Position numbers and translations under genes: made by a program
Shown here: positions 21,477 to 32,934 of the stretch, piece by piece
Numbering within the stretch: the first letter of the stretch is position 1
Layout: the number at the start of each line of letters is the position of its first letter
The notes under the pieces: model-generated
What the model saw: only the letters and a program-made list of their open reading frames with translations
The model's database searches: none
Told to the model about the DNA's origin: nothing
Origin: Rhabdophis nuchalis
Taxonomy: Eukaryota; Chordata; Lepidosauria; Squamata; Natricidae
DNA: 64,000 nt
Direction of reading: 5' to 3'
Assembly (NCBI GenBank): GCA_039707465.1
Contig: CM077651.1
Coordinates: forward strand, 23,921,019-23,985,018

Positions 21477-22507
21477 CAGTAATCCCTCGTCTTTCACGGG
21501 TAATACGTACAAGACCCTTCCGTGAAAGACGAAAAACCGCGAAGTAGGATTCGCCAATAGGAATGCTCCCCCCCGCACGAGGAGTGAGGAGGGGAGGGGT
21601 GGCCGAAATGGCTGCTTCCCTCCTCGGCGCGACCCCCGCGCGTCCCGTCAACTCCAGCTCGGCGGGCAAAGGGGCGAAGGGGCGAACTGGGAAGCTGAAA
21701 CCCGAAATCTGGTAAGGCGGAGGGAGCGGGCAGTGTGTGTGTGTGTGTGGCAGGCAGGGTTGAGGGAATGGCGAGTGGCGGCTGCATCCCCGGAGCTAGA
21801 AAGGCGGAGCGAGCGAGCGGGCGGTGTGTGTGTGTGGCAGGCAGGGTTGAGGGAATGGCGAGCGGCGGCTGCATCCCTGGAGCTAGAAAGGCCGAGCGAG
21901 CGGGCGGTGTGTGTGTGTGTTTGTGTGTGTGGCAGGCAGGGTTGAGGGAATGGCGAGCGGCGGCTGCATCCCCGGAGCTAGAAAGGCCGAGCGAGCGAGC
22001 GGGCGGTGTGTGTGTGTGTGTGTGTGTGGCAGGCAGGGTTGAGGGAATGGCGAGCGGCGGCTGCATCCCCGGAGCTAGAAAGGCCGAGCGAGCGAGCGGG
22101 CGGTGTGTGTGTGTGTGTGTGTGTGTGGCAGACAGGGTTGAGGGAATGGCGAGCGGCGGCTGCATCCCCGGAGTTAGAAAGGCGGAGCGAGCGAGCGGGC
22201 GGTGTGTGTGTGTGTGTGTGTGTGTGGCAGGCAGGGTTGAGGGAATGGCGAGCGGCGGCTGCATCCCCGGAGTTAGAAAGGCGGAGCGAGCGAGCGGGCG
22301 GTGTGTGTGTGTGTGTGTGTGTGTGTGGCAGGCAGGGTTGAGGGAATGGCGAGCGGCGGCTGCATCCCCGGAGCTAGAAAGGCGGAGCGAGCGAGCGGGC
22401 GGTGTGTGTGTGTGTGTGTGTGTGTATTTATTTATTAATTAATTTTTTAAAATCCGCGAATGACTGAAGCCGCGAATATCGAGGCCGCGAAAGACGAGGG
22501 ATTACTG
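21477..22507. mobile_element. Tigger/pogo-like MITE containing a minisatellite
   Basis: The inverted ends match for about 19 bp (CAGTAATCCCTCGTCTTTC; the right end reads GAAAGACGAGGGATTACTG) with TA on both outer sides. The CAGT...CCCTCG start and TA target suggest a pogo/Tigger-type element. Most of the interior (about 21722-22425) is a tandem array, listed separately. No transposase is encoded. Confidence 0.75.
21722..22425. repeat. Seven-copy minisatellite with internal (GT)n
   Basis: The unit is 87-101 bp: GGCAGGCAGGGTTGAGGGAA, then a GGCGGCTGCATCC block, a (GAGC)n block and a (GT)n run. GGCAG anchors lie at 21749, 21836, 21931, 22028, 22127, 22226 and 22327. The (GT) runs before them count 8, 6, 12 (one interruption), 11, 12, 12 and 13 units, with a final run of 12. 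Long open frames on both strands here (up to 256 codons) are products of the repeat period and not genes. Confidence 0.95.
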
Positions 22508-22617
22508 TATTTGACCTAAGAGTTGACTACCTGTAGCAGATACTATATAGCCTTAGAGTATAGAAACTATGGGTGCCCTCAATGAATTGTTAATTTTGAA
22601 AATTCCTTCCTTTCATA

Positions 22618-23255
22618 CAGGTATTACTGGACTTATATCAGTTTGTTTAATGACCGTTCAAAGTTGGCATTGAAAAATGTGATTTATGGCTATTTTTCCT
22701 AGTTACAATCTTTGCACCAGTCCAGTGGTGGGTTGCTCTTATCGTCGCTATCGGTTCGCTGCTCGTGGTCTGTTCGTGCACGCGCTGGACATGCGCTGCA
22801 CACGCATGCCCACTCTACCACCCCTGCGACACCCAGCTGCTCGCCGGAGCTCACAGGCACCATACGCTGTGAGCGGCGTGCGCAGTTGGCCTGGTTGCTT
22901 CAAAAACAGGTATGGAATACAGGCGGGTGAGTGAACCAAACAAGCCACCGTACCAGGAGCACCGGTGGCCGCTGCTCCTGACTATTACTGGTACTGCCTT
23001 ACTGGCTGGAACCCACCACTGCAGGAGCCCCCTGATCATGGGATAAAAATTCAGAGGCTTTGCAATGGAGTCCAATTTATAATAGCTGCAGTGTCCCAGG
23101 ATCACGCGGTCACTTTTTGTGATCTTCAGACCAGCGAAGTTGATGGGGAAGCCAGATTCACTTAACATCCAGGTGGCAAACTTATCACTTAAGAGCTGTG
23201 GGAAGGAAAGTCGTAAAATGGGGCAAACCAAAAGTTTCGCTTAACAACAGACAAC
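22618..23255 (+). mobile_element. TA-target MITE with nested hAT MITE
   Basis: The left end CAGGTATTACTGGACTTAT follows TA at 22616-22617. Family sequence runs to 'tttgcaccagtc', is interrupted by the element at 22723-23021, and resumes 'caggagccccctgatcatg' up to 'cgcttaacaacag'. The right inverted end is missing. Confidence 0.82.
22723..23021. mobile_element. hAT-type MITE (CAGTGGTGGG family)
   Basis: This 299-bp element has ends CAGTGGTGGGTTGCTC and GGAACCCACCACTG. The host MITE's consensus here is CAGCAGCC. The left flank CACCAGTC and right flank CAGGAGCC are both one- or two-step derivatives, so they are a decayed 8-bp duplication. Confidence 0.85.
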
Positions 23256-23423
23256 CCACACACACCCAGCAGTTCACCTCCCAATGACCCTGACGTGATG
23301 TAATCTTATCACAAGACCTATCACAAGACTCCCCGATGACTCACCACTTACCCATCCATCACAAGACCCTCACTTTTCACACGCACACCTGAAGCCCTTG
23401 TAAACAGAAGAACACTTGATATC

Positions 23424-23682
23424 CATAGGTGGGTTGCTCCTGGTTTGGCTGAACCAGAAGTGGAATTCAGGCCAGGGTTGCAGAACTGGTAGCAACCCAG
23501 GCCTGCCATGCCTTCGAACCAGTTCCTTCGCCCCTACTGGGCCACCGCCATTTTGGTTTTTAGTGGCTGCACATGCACAGTTCACTGTAAATTGTTCTGC
23601 ATATGCGCAAAGAACAATGTACACTGAACAGCGCACGCACACACACGGTGGTTGCGAACTGGTAGTAAAACCAGCATATTAG
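23424..23682. mobile_element. Degraded CAGTGGTGGGTTGC-type hAT fragment
   Basis: 'ataggtgggttgctcctgg' on the left and 'gcgaactggtagtaaaacc' on the right resemble the family at 22723, but the ends and target duplication are not clear. Confidence 0.45.
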
Positions 23683-24008
23683 ATAACGGATATACCCTAA
23701 ATTTCCACTGAAGATGTTACCTAGTCTGATAATGAAATGTTTGGAAACCAACCAAGCTTGGAGAATCAACCAAGCTTGGAGAACGAAAACTCACCGCTAT
23801 CCTACACCCGAGCTACAGATATTCACCACTATTGCAAAAACGTGGTTGAACGTAAGCAGAGAGTATGGGCCTTAAACATTCAGGGAGACAGAACTAACTT
23901 CACGCTCTCTCCTATTGAACAAATTGCTCTCTCCCCTTGGAAGCTGCCCCAATTGCTTCTATAAGATCCTGTACACCCTGCCTTTGTGGAAGGGTCTTCT
24001 CCCTAGCC

Positions 24009-24148
24009 CAGGGGTCTGCAAAGTTGGCTCTTTTAAGACTGGTGGACTTCAACTCCCAGAGTTCTCCAGCCAGCATAGCTATGCTGGCTGGAGAACTCTG
24101 GGAGTTGAAGTCCACCAGTCTTAAAAGAGCCAACTTTGCAGTCCCCTG
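24009..24148. mobile_element. Near-perfect foldback hAT-type MITE
   Basis: Two 68-bp arms (24009-24076 and 24081-24148) are reverse complements with a single mismatch, around a 4-base loop. The ends are CAGGGGTCTGC and GCAGTCCCCTG. The perfect 8-bp duplication CCCTAGCC lies at 24001-24008 and 24149-24156. Confidence 0.95.
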
Positions 24149-24267
24149 CCCTAGCCCATATACATGTTCTCTGTTGTGGCCCAGCAGGATCCAGCATATT
24201 ATGGCAGGGTGACAGCTGGATGTTTTGTCAAACTACCCTATGAAAATATTTATTTGCATAGACAGTA

Positions 24268-24626
24268 CAGGTAGTCGTTGACTTGCAACATTTCATTTAG
24301 TGAGCATTCAACGTTACAAAGGCACTGAAAATAGTGACTTATGACCATTTTTTTCACAGTTATGACCTTTGATCGTGGGATCAAAATTCAGATGCTTGAC
24401 AACTGATTCATATTTATGACAATTGCTGTGTCTCAAGGTCATGGATTCCCTTTTGCGACCTTCTGACAAGCAAAGTCAACGGGAAAACCCGATCTGCTTC
24501 ACAAGTGGGTTACTAACTTATCAACTACAGCGATTCTCTTAACAACAAGAATGGTCATAAAATAGGCAAAACAAATGCCTCACTTAACAAAAATTTTGGG
24601 ATTCAATTGTGGTTGAGGACTACCTG
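24268..24626 (+). mobile_element. TA-target MITE, full length
   Basis: The left end CAGGTAGTCGTTGACTTGC and right end TGGTTGAGGACTACCTG have TA directly outside both. 359 bp. Confidence 0.9.
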
Positions 24627-24913
24627 TATATAGACATCCGGTGTCTCATGCATCCTTTTGAAGTGTCCACATTAGCGATCGGAGCTAATTCACCACTCTT
24701 GAATCTGATAAACTGCACTAATGATGAGATTGATGTATTTTTACTAAATGACACCCAGGGTATCAAAGGAAGTAGCAGATTTTTTTCATTTACAGCCTTA
24801 GCGTATAAAAACTACTGTATTTGGTTCCCTCAATGAATTGTTAATTTTATAGGGTTTGTTCCTTTTATATTTGTACACATTGCTATATATGTATGTATTA
24901 AAGGTGAGCTTAA

Positions 24914-25385
24914 ACATGGCACGGGACCTAGCTATCTGCGGGATCGCATTCTGCCCCATACATCCCTGCGGCCGATTCGCTCCCACAGAGAGGGACTTCT
25001 CCGGTTGCCGTTCACTAGGTTATGCCAGCGGGCAATGCCCAGGGGAAGGGCCTTCTCTGTGGCGGTCCCGACCCTCTGGAACGACCTTCCCCCCGAAATT
25101 AGAGCAACCATGGACCCCTGCTCCTTCCGTCAAAAATTAAAAACACACTTCTTCTGCTTGGCCGGCCTGGTGTAATTAAACTGTTTTTAGGGTTTTTAGG
25201 GGCTTAGTTTTAGTTTTCATATGGGATTTTAGCGCAGGGTTTTAGTTTAATTCGTTTTAATATTGTATTATGTTTGTGGTTTTTATTTGTATTTTTAAAT
25301 TCCCTGTGCCCCGCCTCGAATCCCTTCGGGGAGAGAGAGCGGGTTATAAATTAAAATTATTATTAAAAATTATTATTATTATATT
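24914..25385 (+). mobile_element. L2-like LINE, 3' end
   Basis: It encodes, with frame breaks, the same C-terminal segment as at 50279-51320 ('gggacctagctatctgcggg', 'gagagggacttctccgg', 'ctctggaacgaccttcc'). It ends CGAATCCCTTCGGGGAGAG and an (ATT)n tail at about 25345-25385. It is 5' truncated. Confidence 0.82.
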
Positions 25386-25880
25386 TATTTTAAACTTTAT
25401 GACTTGGTCTTAAGACTATAAGAAAATAAATACAATAAATAAAGAGTTAATCTTCATGCAACTGATAAATACAGAGCCTGCCTGTAGTAATACAATACAA
25501 AGCTTATATTATACCCAGCTCAAATTCTGAAATAAAACGAGGTTTAGCATAAGAGAGCTGTTAATTTGTATTTGTTGCTAATAATGCTGTCAACACATAG
25601 GATGCTAAAGTGATGGGTGAATTGCTGATGACATATGCTCCTTGTCCTGACACAGTCTTGCTCTTACCAATCCGTCAAATTCCAGAAATTCAAGCTGAGC
25701 AGTATTTTCCCCCCCTCATAAAATAACTTGTGCTGTCAAATCCTCATTGAAATCATCCCTTTAAAAAGCCGATAGCATTGCTGTCATCCTGCTGACAGTT
25801 CATTGATTGACTGATTGATTATATTTATATTTTACCTGTAGAACAATGTACAGTGGTTACATGAGAGATGCTTATAAGTA
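25386..25880. other. A+T-rich spacer
   Basis: No gene or clear repeat seen. Confidence 0.45.
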
Positions 25881-26520
25881 AGTTTCTGATGGGGCCCACC
25901 AGCTGCCAGTGGAGTTGGCAGCAGACTTGGACGATGAAGAGGTTGGGGTGGAACTTGGGCCAGTTCTGGAGTCTGGGGAAGGCTCTAATGGATGCTCTGT
26001 GTCGGAAGCAGAGATAGAGCAAGGGCCATCCACCTTTTTCCAGCTGCCTTTGGAGTTGGAGATAACTGGGGAGGAGGAAGAGCTGGGGCCTGTTCCAGAT
26101 GTGCGTATGCGCAGAGCTGTCAGGAGAGGAGAACAACTGAGGAACAGGAGCCAACTTGGGAAGAAAGGCACATGTGGATGCTGAATGGCCCCTCCCTGGT
26201 TGGGGAATGAATAGAAGTAAAAGGAGAGAGGTGGTTGTAGGAGACAACTGTTTGGATTTCTTTCAGAAGGTTTGCTCAATGTGGTTAGTGCCTCAGAGAC
26301 TGCTTGGCAGAACTTAATTTACGGCTTTGGGGCTGGAAGCTCCTGGCCTGGCAATTATCCCAAGGAACTGATAGTGTCTGTTACTGCAGTTAACACTTTG
26401 AAAGATTATTGCCTGGTCTTTTCAGTGTGTGAATGCCATTAATTCACAGTAGCTAAATAAAAAGGGGGTTTTCGGGACAAGGAGTCTGTTTATTGGTTCT
26501 GCTAAAGCTGCATCAGAACA
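25881..26520 (+). mobile_element. Possible LTR-type or other retroelement fragment
   Basis: This segment differs in composition from its surroundings. It carries an acidic open frame at 25909-26184 (ELAADLDDEEVG..., EEEELGPVPD) with no known motif, an AATAAA at about 26456, and a G-rich downstream stretch. I suspect an LTR-retroelement remnant because the 3' part resembles an LTR R/U5. No target duplication or second LTR is visible, so this is a weak call. Confidence 0.3.
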
Positions 26521-27049
26521 GTATCAGCAAGCAAATAATTCTCGATTTGATGCTGTTATTTGTGAAACCTACATTCGATCTAGCAGGAATTCTCCATAAA
26601 GCTTTCCTAAGTCTATGGCAAGCAAAAGCTTTTTACTCCTTTCTGAATTTGCAATTTATGGGTTATTAACAAGGAGCTGAAAATGAATTGCATTTTCTTC
26701 CTAATGTCTCATGATGGAGACATAGAAGGGTATGAATATCTGTGCATTTATAATAAGCCTAATATATGTTATGCTTTGCTATACTCTTTGCTACGTTTTT
26801 CAACTGGTAGAATGATAAATTGACTCTTGTTTGAGAAAGTTCCATTTCAGTACACAAATGATTGACTATCAAACCTGGGCACATCAATATAAAACTAGCT
26901 AACCACAACAAGTCCTCAGACATAATTTACTGTACTTAAAGAGGAAAAGGAAACAAAAAGTGATTTAAATGAACAGCTCATGCAAAAGTGTAAATGGGTA
27001 TTTGCATGTGCATGTATGTGTGCATGAATGAATGAACCAATGAATGTTT

Positions 27050-27180
27050 TAGAAAAAATTCATTAGGAATACTATGACTAACGAAGAAGCTACTTGGATA
27101 AGCAGCAAAACATTTCAAACCAAAAAGAAATCCAGTTGCCATGACTCAACTTCCAGACTTTGACTAAAAAGAGAGAAATG
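27050..27180. repeat. Interspersed repeat fragment
   Basis: The phrases 'agaagctacttggataagc', 'aaacatttcaaacc' and 'aatccagttgcc' are part of a widespread squamate repeat. The family name is unknown to me. Confidence 0.4.
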
Positions 27181-27404
27181 TGAACCATTAAGTATTCTGT
27201 TCAAATGTTGACATGTTGGCATCCTGATTATTGTTGTTTTAACCATTCAGTCATGTCCGATTCATAGCAACATTATAGGCAAGTGCTGTCCATGTTACCC
27301 TGTGAAATACAGCTTTCAGGTGTTGGGTGTTCATATTTGCACCAGATTTTATATTATCAAGCCAGCCTATTCTTTGCTTGCTCCTTCTTCTTGTTCCACT
27401 AAGC

Positions 27405-27514
27405 CAGGGGTTGTGGACTTCAACTCCCAGAATTCCCCAGCCAGACATGGCAGCTGGGGAATTCTGGGAGTTGAAGTCCACAAGTCTTAAAGTTCCCAAG
27501 TTTGGACACCCCTG
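27405..27514. mobile_element. Foldback hAT-type MITE with deleted arm
   Basis: The ends are CAGGGGTTGTGG and GGACACCCCTG, with a perfect 8-bp duplication CACTAAGC at 27397-27404 and 27515-27522. Compared with 57278-57412, the left arm lacks about 26 bases after CAGGGGT. Confidence 0.92.
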
Positions 27515-27622
27515 CACTAAGCATTCCCATCATTGACTTTGGCTTCTAATGATGTGTCTGGAACGATTTTTAACAGTAAAGCCTTTTAAACAGATTCAGT
27601 TCTGATTTCTTTACCGCTAAGA

Positions 27623-27746
27623 CAGGGGTGCCAAACTCGTACCCTGTGGGCCAGATGCGTCCCGTGCTGGCCATGCCCACCCACGTTTTAGCAAAGGGGA
27701 GAAATGTCGTGATACGTCACATAACGACATGAGTTTGACACCCCTG
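27623..27746. mobile_element. hAT-type MITE (GCCAAACTC family)
   Basis: The ends CAGGGGTGCCAAACTCG and GAGTTTGACACCCCTG flank 124 bp. The flanks CGCTAAGA and CGCTAAGC agree at 7 of 8 bases. Confidence 0.9.
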
Positions 27747-27754
27747 CGCTAAGC

Positions 27755-30700
27755 TGTGGTCTTTCCAAAAGCAACAGCCCTCTTTCAGATCCAAGCAGAG
27801 CATGAATAATCATTTTAGACTTTGCCAAACTTCCTTGTTTGATAACAGATGGTTATAGATGGAGCAAAAACTGGCATGGTAACATTTCTCTCATTGCGCA
27901 ACTGTGTGATTACCAGAGATAATTATGTCTGAACAACAGATCAGGAAGCCTACAGTGAGAACGCGTTAATCCAGACTGATGCTTGATTTCCTTCTCTCAC
28001 TCAAATGCTTACGAATTGGTTTCTTCCCTCCTTCCAAATTCCAACATGTGGAGGATTCCCAATCCAGGGGCGAATAAACGACTGTGTTTTATACTTCAAT
28101 TTACATGGAGTAAAAAGCTTCCAGAATGAAAAAGAGTCAAATTCCTTTATTTTGTGTGGAAAAAAATAGCTATGAATGGGACAAGAAACACACCATTGCT
28201 AGGTTACAAAGAATGATTTGTATCACAATTATACATTTCAACCCTCTATCTATAATTGGCTTATTACTAATTTAGGCAAAACAGAGGGTTTTTCCACATT
28301 GTTTATTCCTTTCATACACAATCTGATTTAATTTTGAGCATGATAATTTTTATCAACAATTGGCGTGTTACTTTCACATAGCCACCTTATATGGATGGTT
28401 TTCGGAGATAAAACTCATCTCAAATGCAAACTAAAAATATCACATGTCAAGCTAGGGATAATGTTGTCGCAATGCCATACGGTAATTTACACCTCGTTGT
28501 CACTTGAAACATGAAATGCTGGAAGATTGATGCAATTCTTTTGTCACTTCCAATGCTTTTGGAATAAGATTGACCCCGCTGGACTTGTCAGCAAAAGATA
28601 AAAAAAGATTAATGAAATGTTAATTTCTAATAGGATTATATAGAGCTCAGGACTGATGCTTTTGATGCTGTCTGAGCTTTGTTTCATTACCCAGCTAGGT
28701 AACAGCATCAGTGCTTTATATTGTGTGTGTGTGTGTGTGTCTGAATTTCTCTTCTTTGAATCAGACTTGGCTACTGGTAACTGTAGGAAAATATACCTGG
28801 AAACAGATTTCCACTGTCATTTCCTACAACTGAGTAACAATGGTTCAAGATGACCAGATAGATTCCATGTATAAGGTATCATTAGACCTCACAGAATTTT
28901 GACTTCTAGTCCAGAGTTTTTTAATGCCTTCAGCACTTTAATATACTACAATACAAAGTTCATTTATAACAAGCACATACAACACAAATATCATGATCGT
29001 CATCACCATTGTTGTTGTTGTTGGGATATGTATCCTTATGTTGGATTGACAATATATATAAGCCAGTATTCTTAAAGAGTATATGTAGCTTTAAGAACTA
29101 TGTTGAATTCTAATTGGCTGTGCTTCTCAGCTCTACCATATAAGCAAGCTCAGAAACACAGTCCATTCCCTTTTCGATTCCTTTTCATTCCTGTGCTGAA
29201 GCTGAAGACTGAAGAAGTATTTGTTTTGCATCACTGTAAGATAACTCTGTGTTTGGTGAAGGACTGTTATTGTTTGAGAAGTTAGAATCACTGGTCGGAA
29301 GAAGTATTTTAGTTGCTACAAAGTAAAGACTATTTATTTTCTTACTATCACTGTTTTAGAGTTTGTTTGTGGTTAAAGCAACGTATCTCTTTACTGTCTG
29401 GTGTATTACACTATTCCGCATCTATTTTCAAACGGGGGTGTTTGTTACCCCTAACACTGGTTACGGGACCAGAGTTGTAACATTGGTTCTGAACCCAGAG
29501 TTGCTAACAGTTGTCGCCATCATCATCATCATCATCATCGATGCCTGTCTGCTATGAAAATAGAAAACCCATGGGCTGATTTCAACTTTGCATAGCATGT
29601 GCTATATACTGTATGTATTAGAAGCATGAGCAGTGAAATAGAGTGAAGGTTTACAGCATGAGGTTTTTATTTGAAATATTTTGGATTACTACTTATTTCT
29701 TTGAGAAAGAAGAGAGGCAAATTACTTCTGAATGGTATCTAGCAACACATTCCTTTCAGTGCCAACCCTCTAGCACAATCCAAGATATGTTTAGGAACGA
29801 GCGAGTTCCTTTATATTCAGTGATGCTTATTTTCAGAACTGTAGCTTCTCTAAAAAAATGTGTTAAAAGATGATCTACGTTTGTCTGATGAAACACTTAA
29901 CATGCAACCTACTTTTTGGTAGTGTTTCATTTTGTGTAGTATATCACAAATACAATCAACTTATTCCAGTGGTTTATGCAAACATATCTGAGAACATAAG
30001 AAGACACTGATGAGTTATCTTAGTTATCTTCAATTAAATTCTTTCTCACATCTTAGTATCTGTTTACCCTAGTGGTGTCATAAATATTGATTTTAAGCTT
30101 TTTTCATTTGGCACTGATTGCCATGGTAACCAGCAATTTAGAGGGGGGGGGGGGAAAGAAATGTGGCACACAGTAAAAGACACATTTTTGTATTCTTCAA
30201 GGATGACATAATATGGTTTGGAATTGTATGAGATGCTTTCCATGTTATATTTTTAGCAACTGGTTTAGATCTAATCTGTTCCGCTGCCAGAGAAATTGTT
30301 TTATTCTTAGTATCTGATTCAAAGCATGGTAGACGGGATCATTTTTGCCAAGTGGGGACCTTGACAGAATGGTATTTGTTAGGCATATTGTAGACAAGTG
30401 AACTGCAACTGACCTAGAGATGGGCTGGATAACCTGCAAGAATTTACATTTCATTCATTGTTACATTGCAAGCAGAAGTGTCATACAGGTGGTTAGTGTA
30501 TAGTGCCAGGGATAGAATTAGAGAAAAGAAGAAAATCCACTAGAAAATTATATTTGATCGGTGGAGAACTCCATCCTGACTGTTTTCAGAAGACTAGGAG
30601 AGATCTAGATCGGGAAACTGGGTTTCAGTTTTAAAGCCTTTTTCACCCAAACTTGACAAGTGTGGAAACGGACCTGATTTAAACACAGATACTGAAAGAG

Positions 30701-31081
30701 TGTAAATAATCTTTTCCACGAGTGAATCTGTCATCACAGAAGCGTCATATTGCTTCCTTTTATATTTTGAGTTGAATCAATTCACACATTCAAGTCTCGC
30801 TTATCAAGAAATCGCTCTCCATTGTGAGACAACTGCTGATATAAAAGAAATGCATGCATGAATGAATATGCTAGAATATGGTAAGGAAAGCTCTGTATCA
30901 AGGATTCTTGAATATTTTGCACAGCACTTGTAGGAAAGGAAATGATCTTATATTACTGAGGTTAATAACTAAGGCAACTCTATGGAAAATAATAAGAGTT
31001 GTTGAAATTTAGCTGGGTTAGTTATGCCAACCAACCAGCTGAGATTTGGCAATGCTCTACTACTGTTGGTTATAGCACAAG

Positions 31082-31115
<34 letters not shown>

Positions 31116-32584
31116 CATTCAAGTTATCTTGACTCCTGCCAAGATGATGGAGAAGGTGGTGTTTTTTGGTAGCATTTTTTAGAAGTGGTTTGCAATTGCC
31201 TACATCTTAGAGCTTCCTAAATTACGATTGGAACTCTTGGTCTCTTGATTTCTCACCTACAATCTTTAGCTACTACACTGTGCCAAACTGGCTCAGATAA
31301 GCATTTTCATAGACATGCACACATATATAATTACATGTCTACGAAAATATATTTACTTATGTATATGGATAAGAAGCAAGTCAAATTAATTCTATATCTG
31401 GACATGCCGAAATAAAAATACGTTAGTAGAAAAATCTGCTCATTTATGGAAATGAGTTTACCAACCCAAACATACAAACCCAGGAATGGGCAGTTTTCTG
31501 GCTATGAGTACTATGGAATCCCACCTTTTGTTCAATTGCAGCCAGCACCAATAATGATAGGAACTCTGGCCCTCTTTTGAGAGTCAGTCACTTGTTTAAA
31601 AATAAATAAGTAGCTTCAAGTGCAAAATTGCCGAGATGTATTCAACACTGTTACCTCTGCATCATGGCAAAGTAGGAATTGCAAGATTCTTTGTTTCATC
31701 AGCAAGAATGTTGTTTTAGGCCAGTAGGTTAATCCCTCCTGACTTCTGTACAAGTTTCAGGGTTAAATTTCCATACCAATCTTGGTACTAAAGATTTTGC
31801 TGGCAGTGGGCAAGAGTTATGTCTCATGGGTATGCAGTTTGCAATATATAATGCCTTTTCAGCCTTTGGAAGTACAGCGACTATATTAATTAAAGACTTT
31901 AATTAAGAAAGACGTGCAATACTTAACTTTTTTTTTTAAAGGAGAACATTAAAAACCTGTAAAGTATATGTATAAAGTAGCAGTGGTTGCAAGTAACAGG
32001 AATAAAATATTTGTTTTAGTGTTTTGATCAGCAGATCTTGGTCTCATCCCTATGCTTCAGTATAGCATATAAATTAAGGTACTTGGTATTTTTCCAAACA
32101 TTTTAATAAATTTATTAACATAAACATTATCAAAAGAAGTAGAAGTATGGTGATAGTGCATTGAAGTGTTTTAATTACAAAATTAATAGATTCACATACA
32201 ATACTAATGCACCCATTTAACTCTAATTATTATTTACAATGCACAGGGTTCATATCACACATTAAACCAAATTCAAACAAACCATTATAGCCTAAGGCAG
32301 TCTGTGATCCAGTTATGAAAATATTTGGATTATATAGAGTTGTTTATTTTGAGGGATACTTTAACATCAACTTTATTTTCAAGGTTGTATTATGGGGGAA
32401 AATATTAAGCACTGGCTGTTGTTTGTTTCAACAATATAGAAGATAAATGAGGTTAGAACTGTGCGCTGGATAAACTTCTTCAGATTACACAGAAGAGGCT
32501 TTGGCTTAAAAAGTCTGCTGGCATATTTCTGGAGTAGTTTATTCAAATTCTGAACTCTGCTGTTCAAAAATGAAAAAGTGGTAC
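27755..32584. other. Long A+T-rich intergenic stretch
   Basis: Mostly single-copy with no supported gene. Visible minor items are a (GT)n at about 28721-28740, a fragment with 'ttacccagctaggtaacag' at about 28685-28705 that also occurs near 63280, (TCATCA)n at about 29518-29537, a (GT)n at about 31083-31114, and a repeat remnant at about 31115-31296. The open frames are under 90 codons and without motifs. Confidence 0.5.
31083..31114. repeat. (GT)n microsatellite
   Basis: About 16 uninterrupted GT units. Confidence 0.95.
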
Positions 32585-32592
32585 ATGTAGAA

Positions 32593-32862
32593 CAGTGGTA
32601 GTCAACCTGGTCCCTACTGCCCACTAGTGGGCATTCCAGCTTTCATGGTGGGCGGTAGTGGTTTTGTCCGATACTGAAGCACTTTCCTTTTTTTAAAAAT
32701 TTAATTGACTTTTTTAAAAAAAATCATAGCATTATTTAAAAACATTTTCATTAGATTTTCGTATAATCGCCATTACTGTGGAATCAGTGGGCGGTTAGAA
32801 AATTTTACTACTAACAGAGATACAAAAGTGGGCGGTAAGTATAAAAAGGTTGACTACCCCTG
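32593..32862. mobile_element. hAT-type MITE (CAGTGGTAGTCAACC family)
   Basis: This 270-bp element has ends CAGTGGTAGTCAACCTGG and AGGTTGACTACCCCTG. The perfect 8-bp duplication ATGTAGAA lies at 32585-32592 and 32863-32870. The subterminal 'gtgggcggttagaaaa' and 'gatacaaaagtgggcggta' phrases look like those of hAT families known in bats and other tetrapods, but the family was not confirmed. Confidence 0.93.
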
Positions 32863-32934
32863 ATGTAGAACATGTACAATCTTGATAATTGTATTCATCC
32901 TCAGTTTTTATTGCAATGATTTGCAAAGGCAGCA

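Noticed and set aside
21722..22425. Regularly spaced repeats suggestive of a CRISPR-like array
   Set aside because: The units are contiguous tandem copies without unique spacers, in a vertebrate genome.
21494..22442. Long open frames (256 codons minus, 235 codons plus) with repeated His-Thr or Val-Cys blocks
   Set aside because: They arise from the minisatellite and its GT runs. Both strands and several frames are open at once, with no start context or homologous domain.
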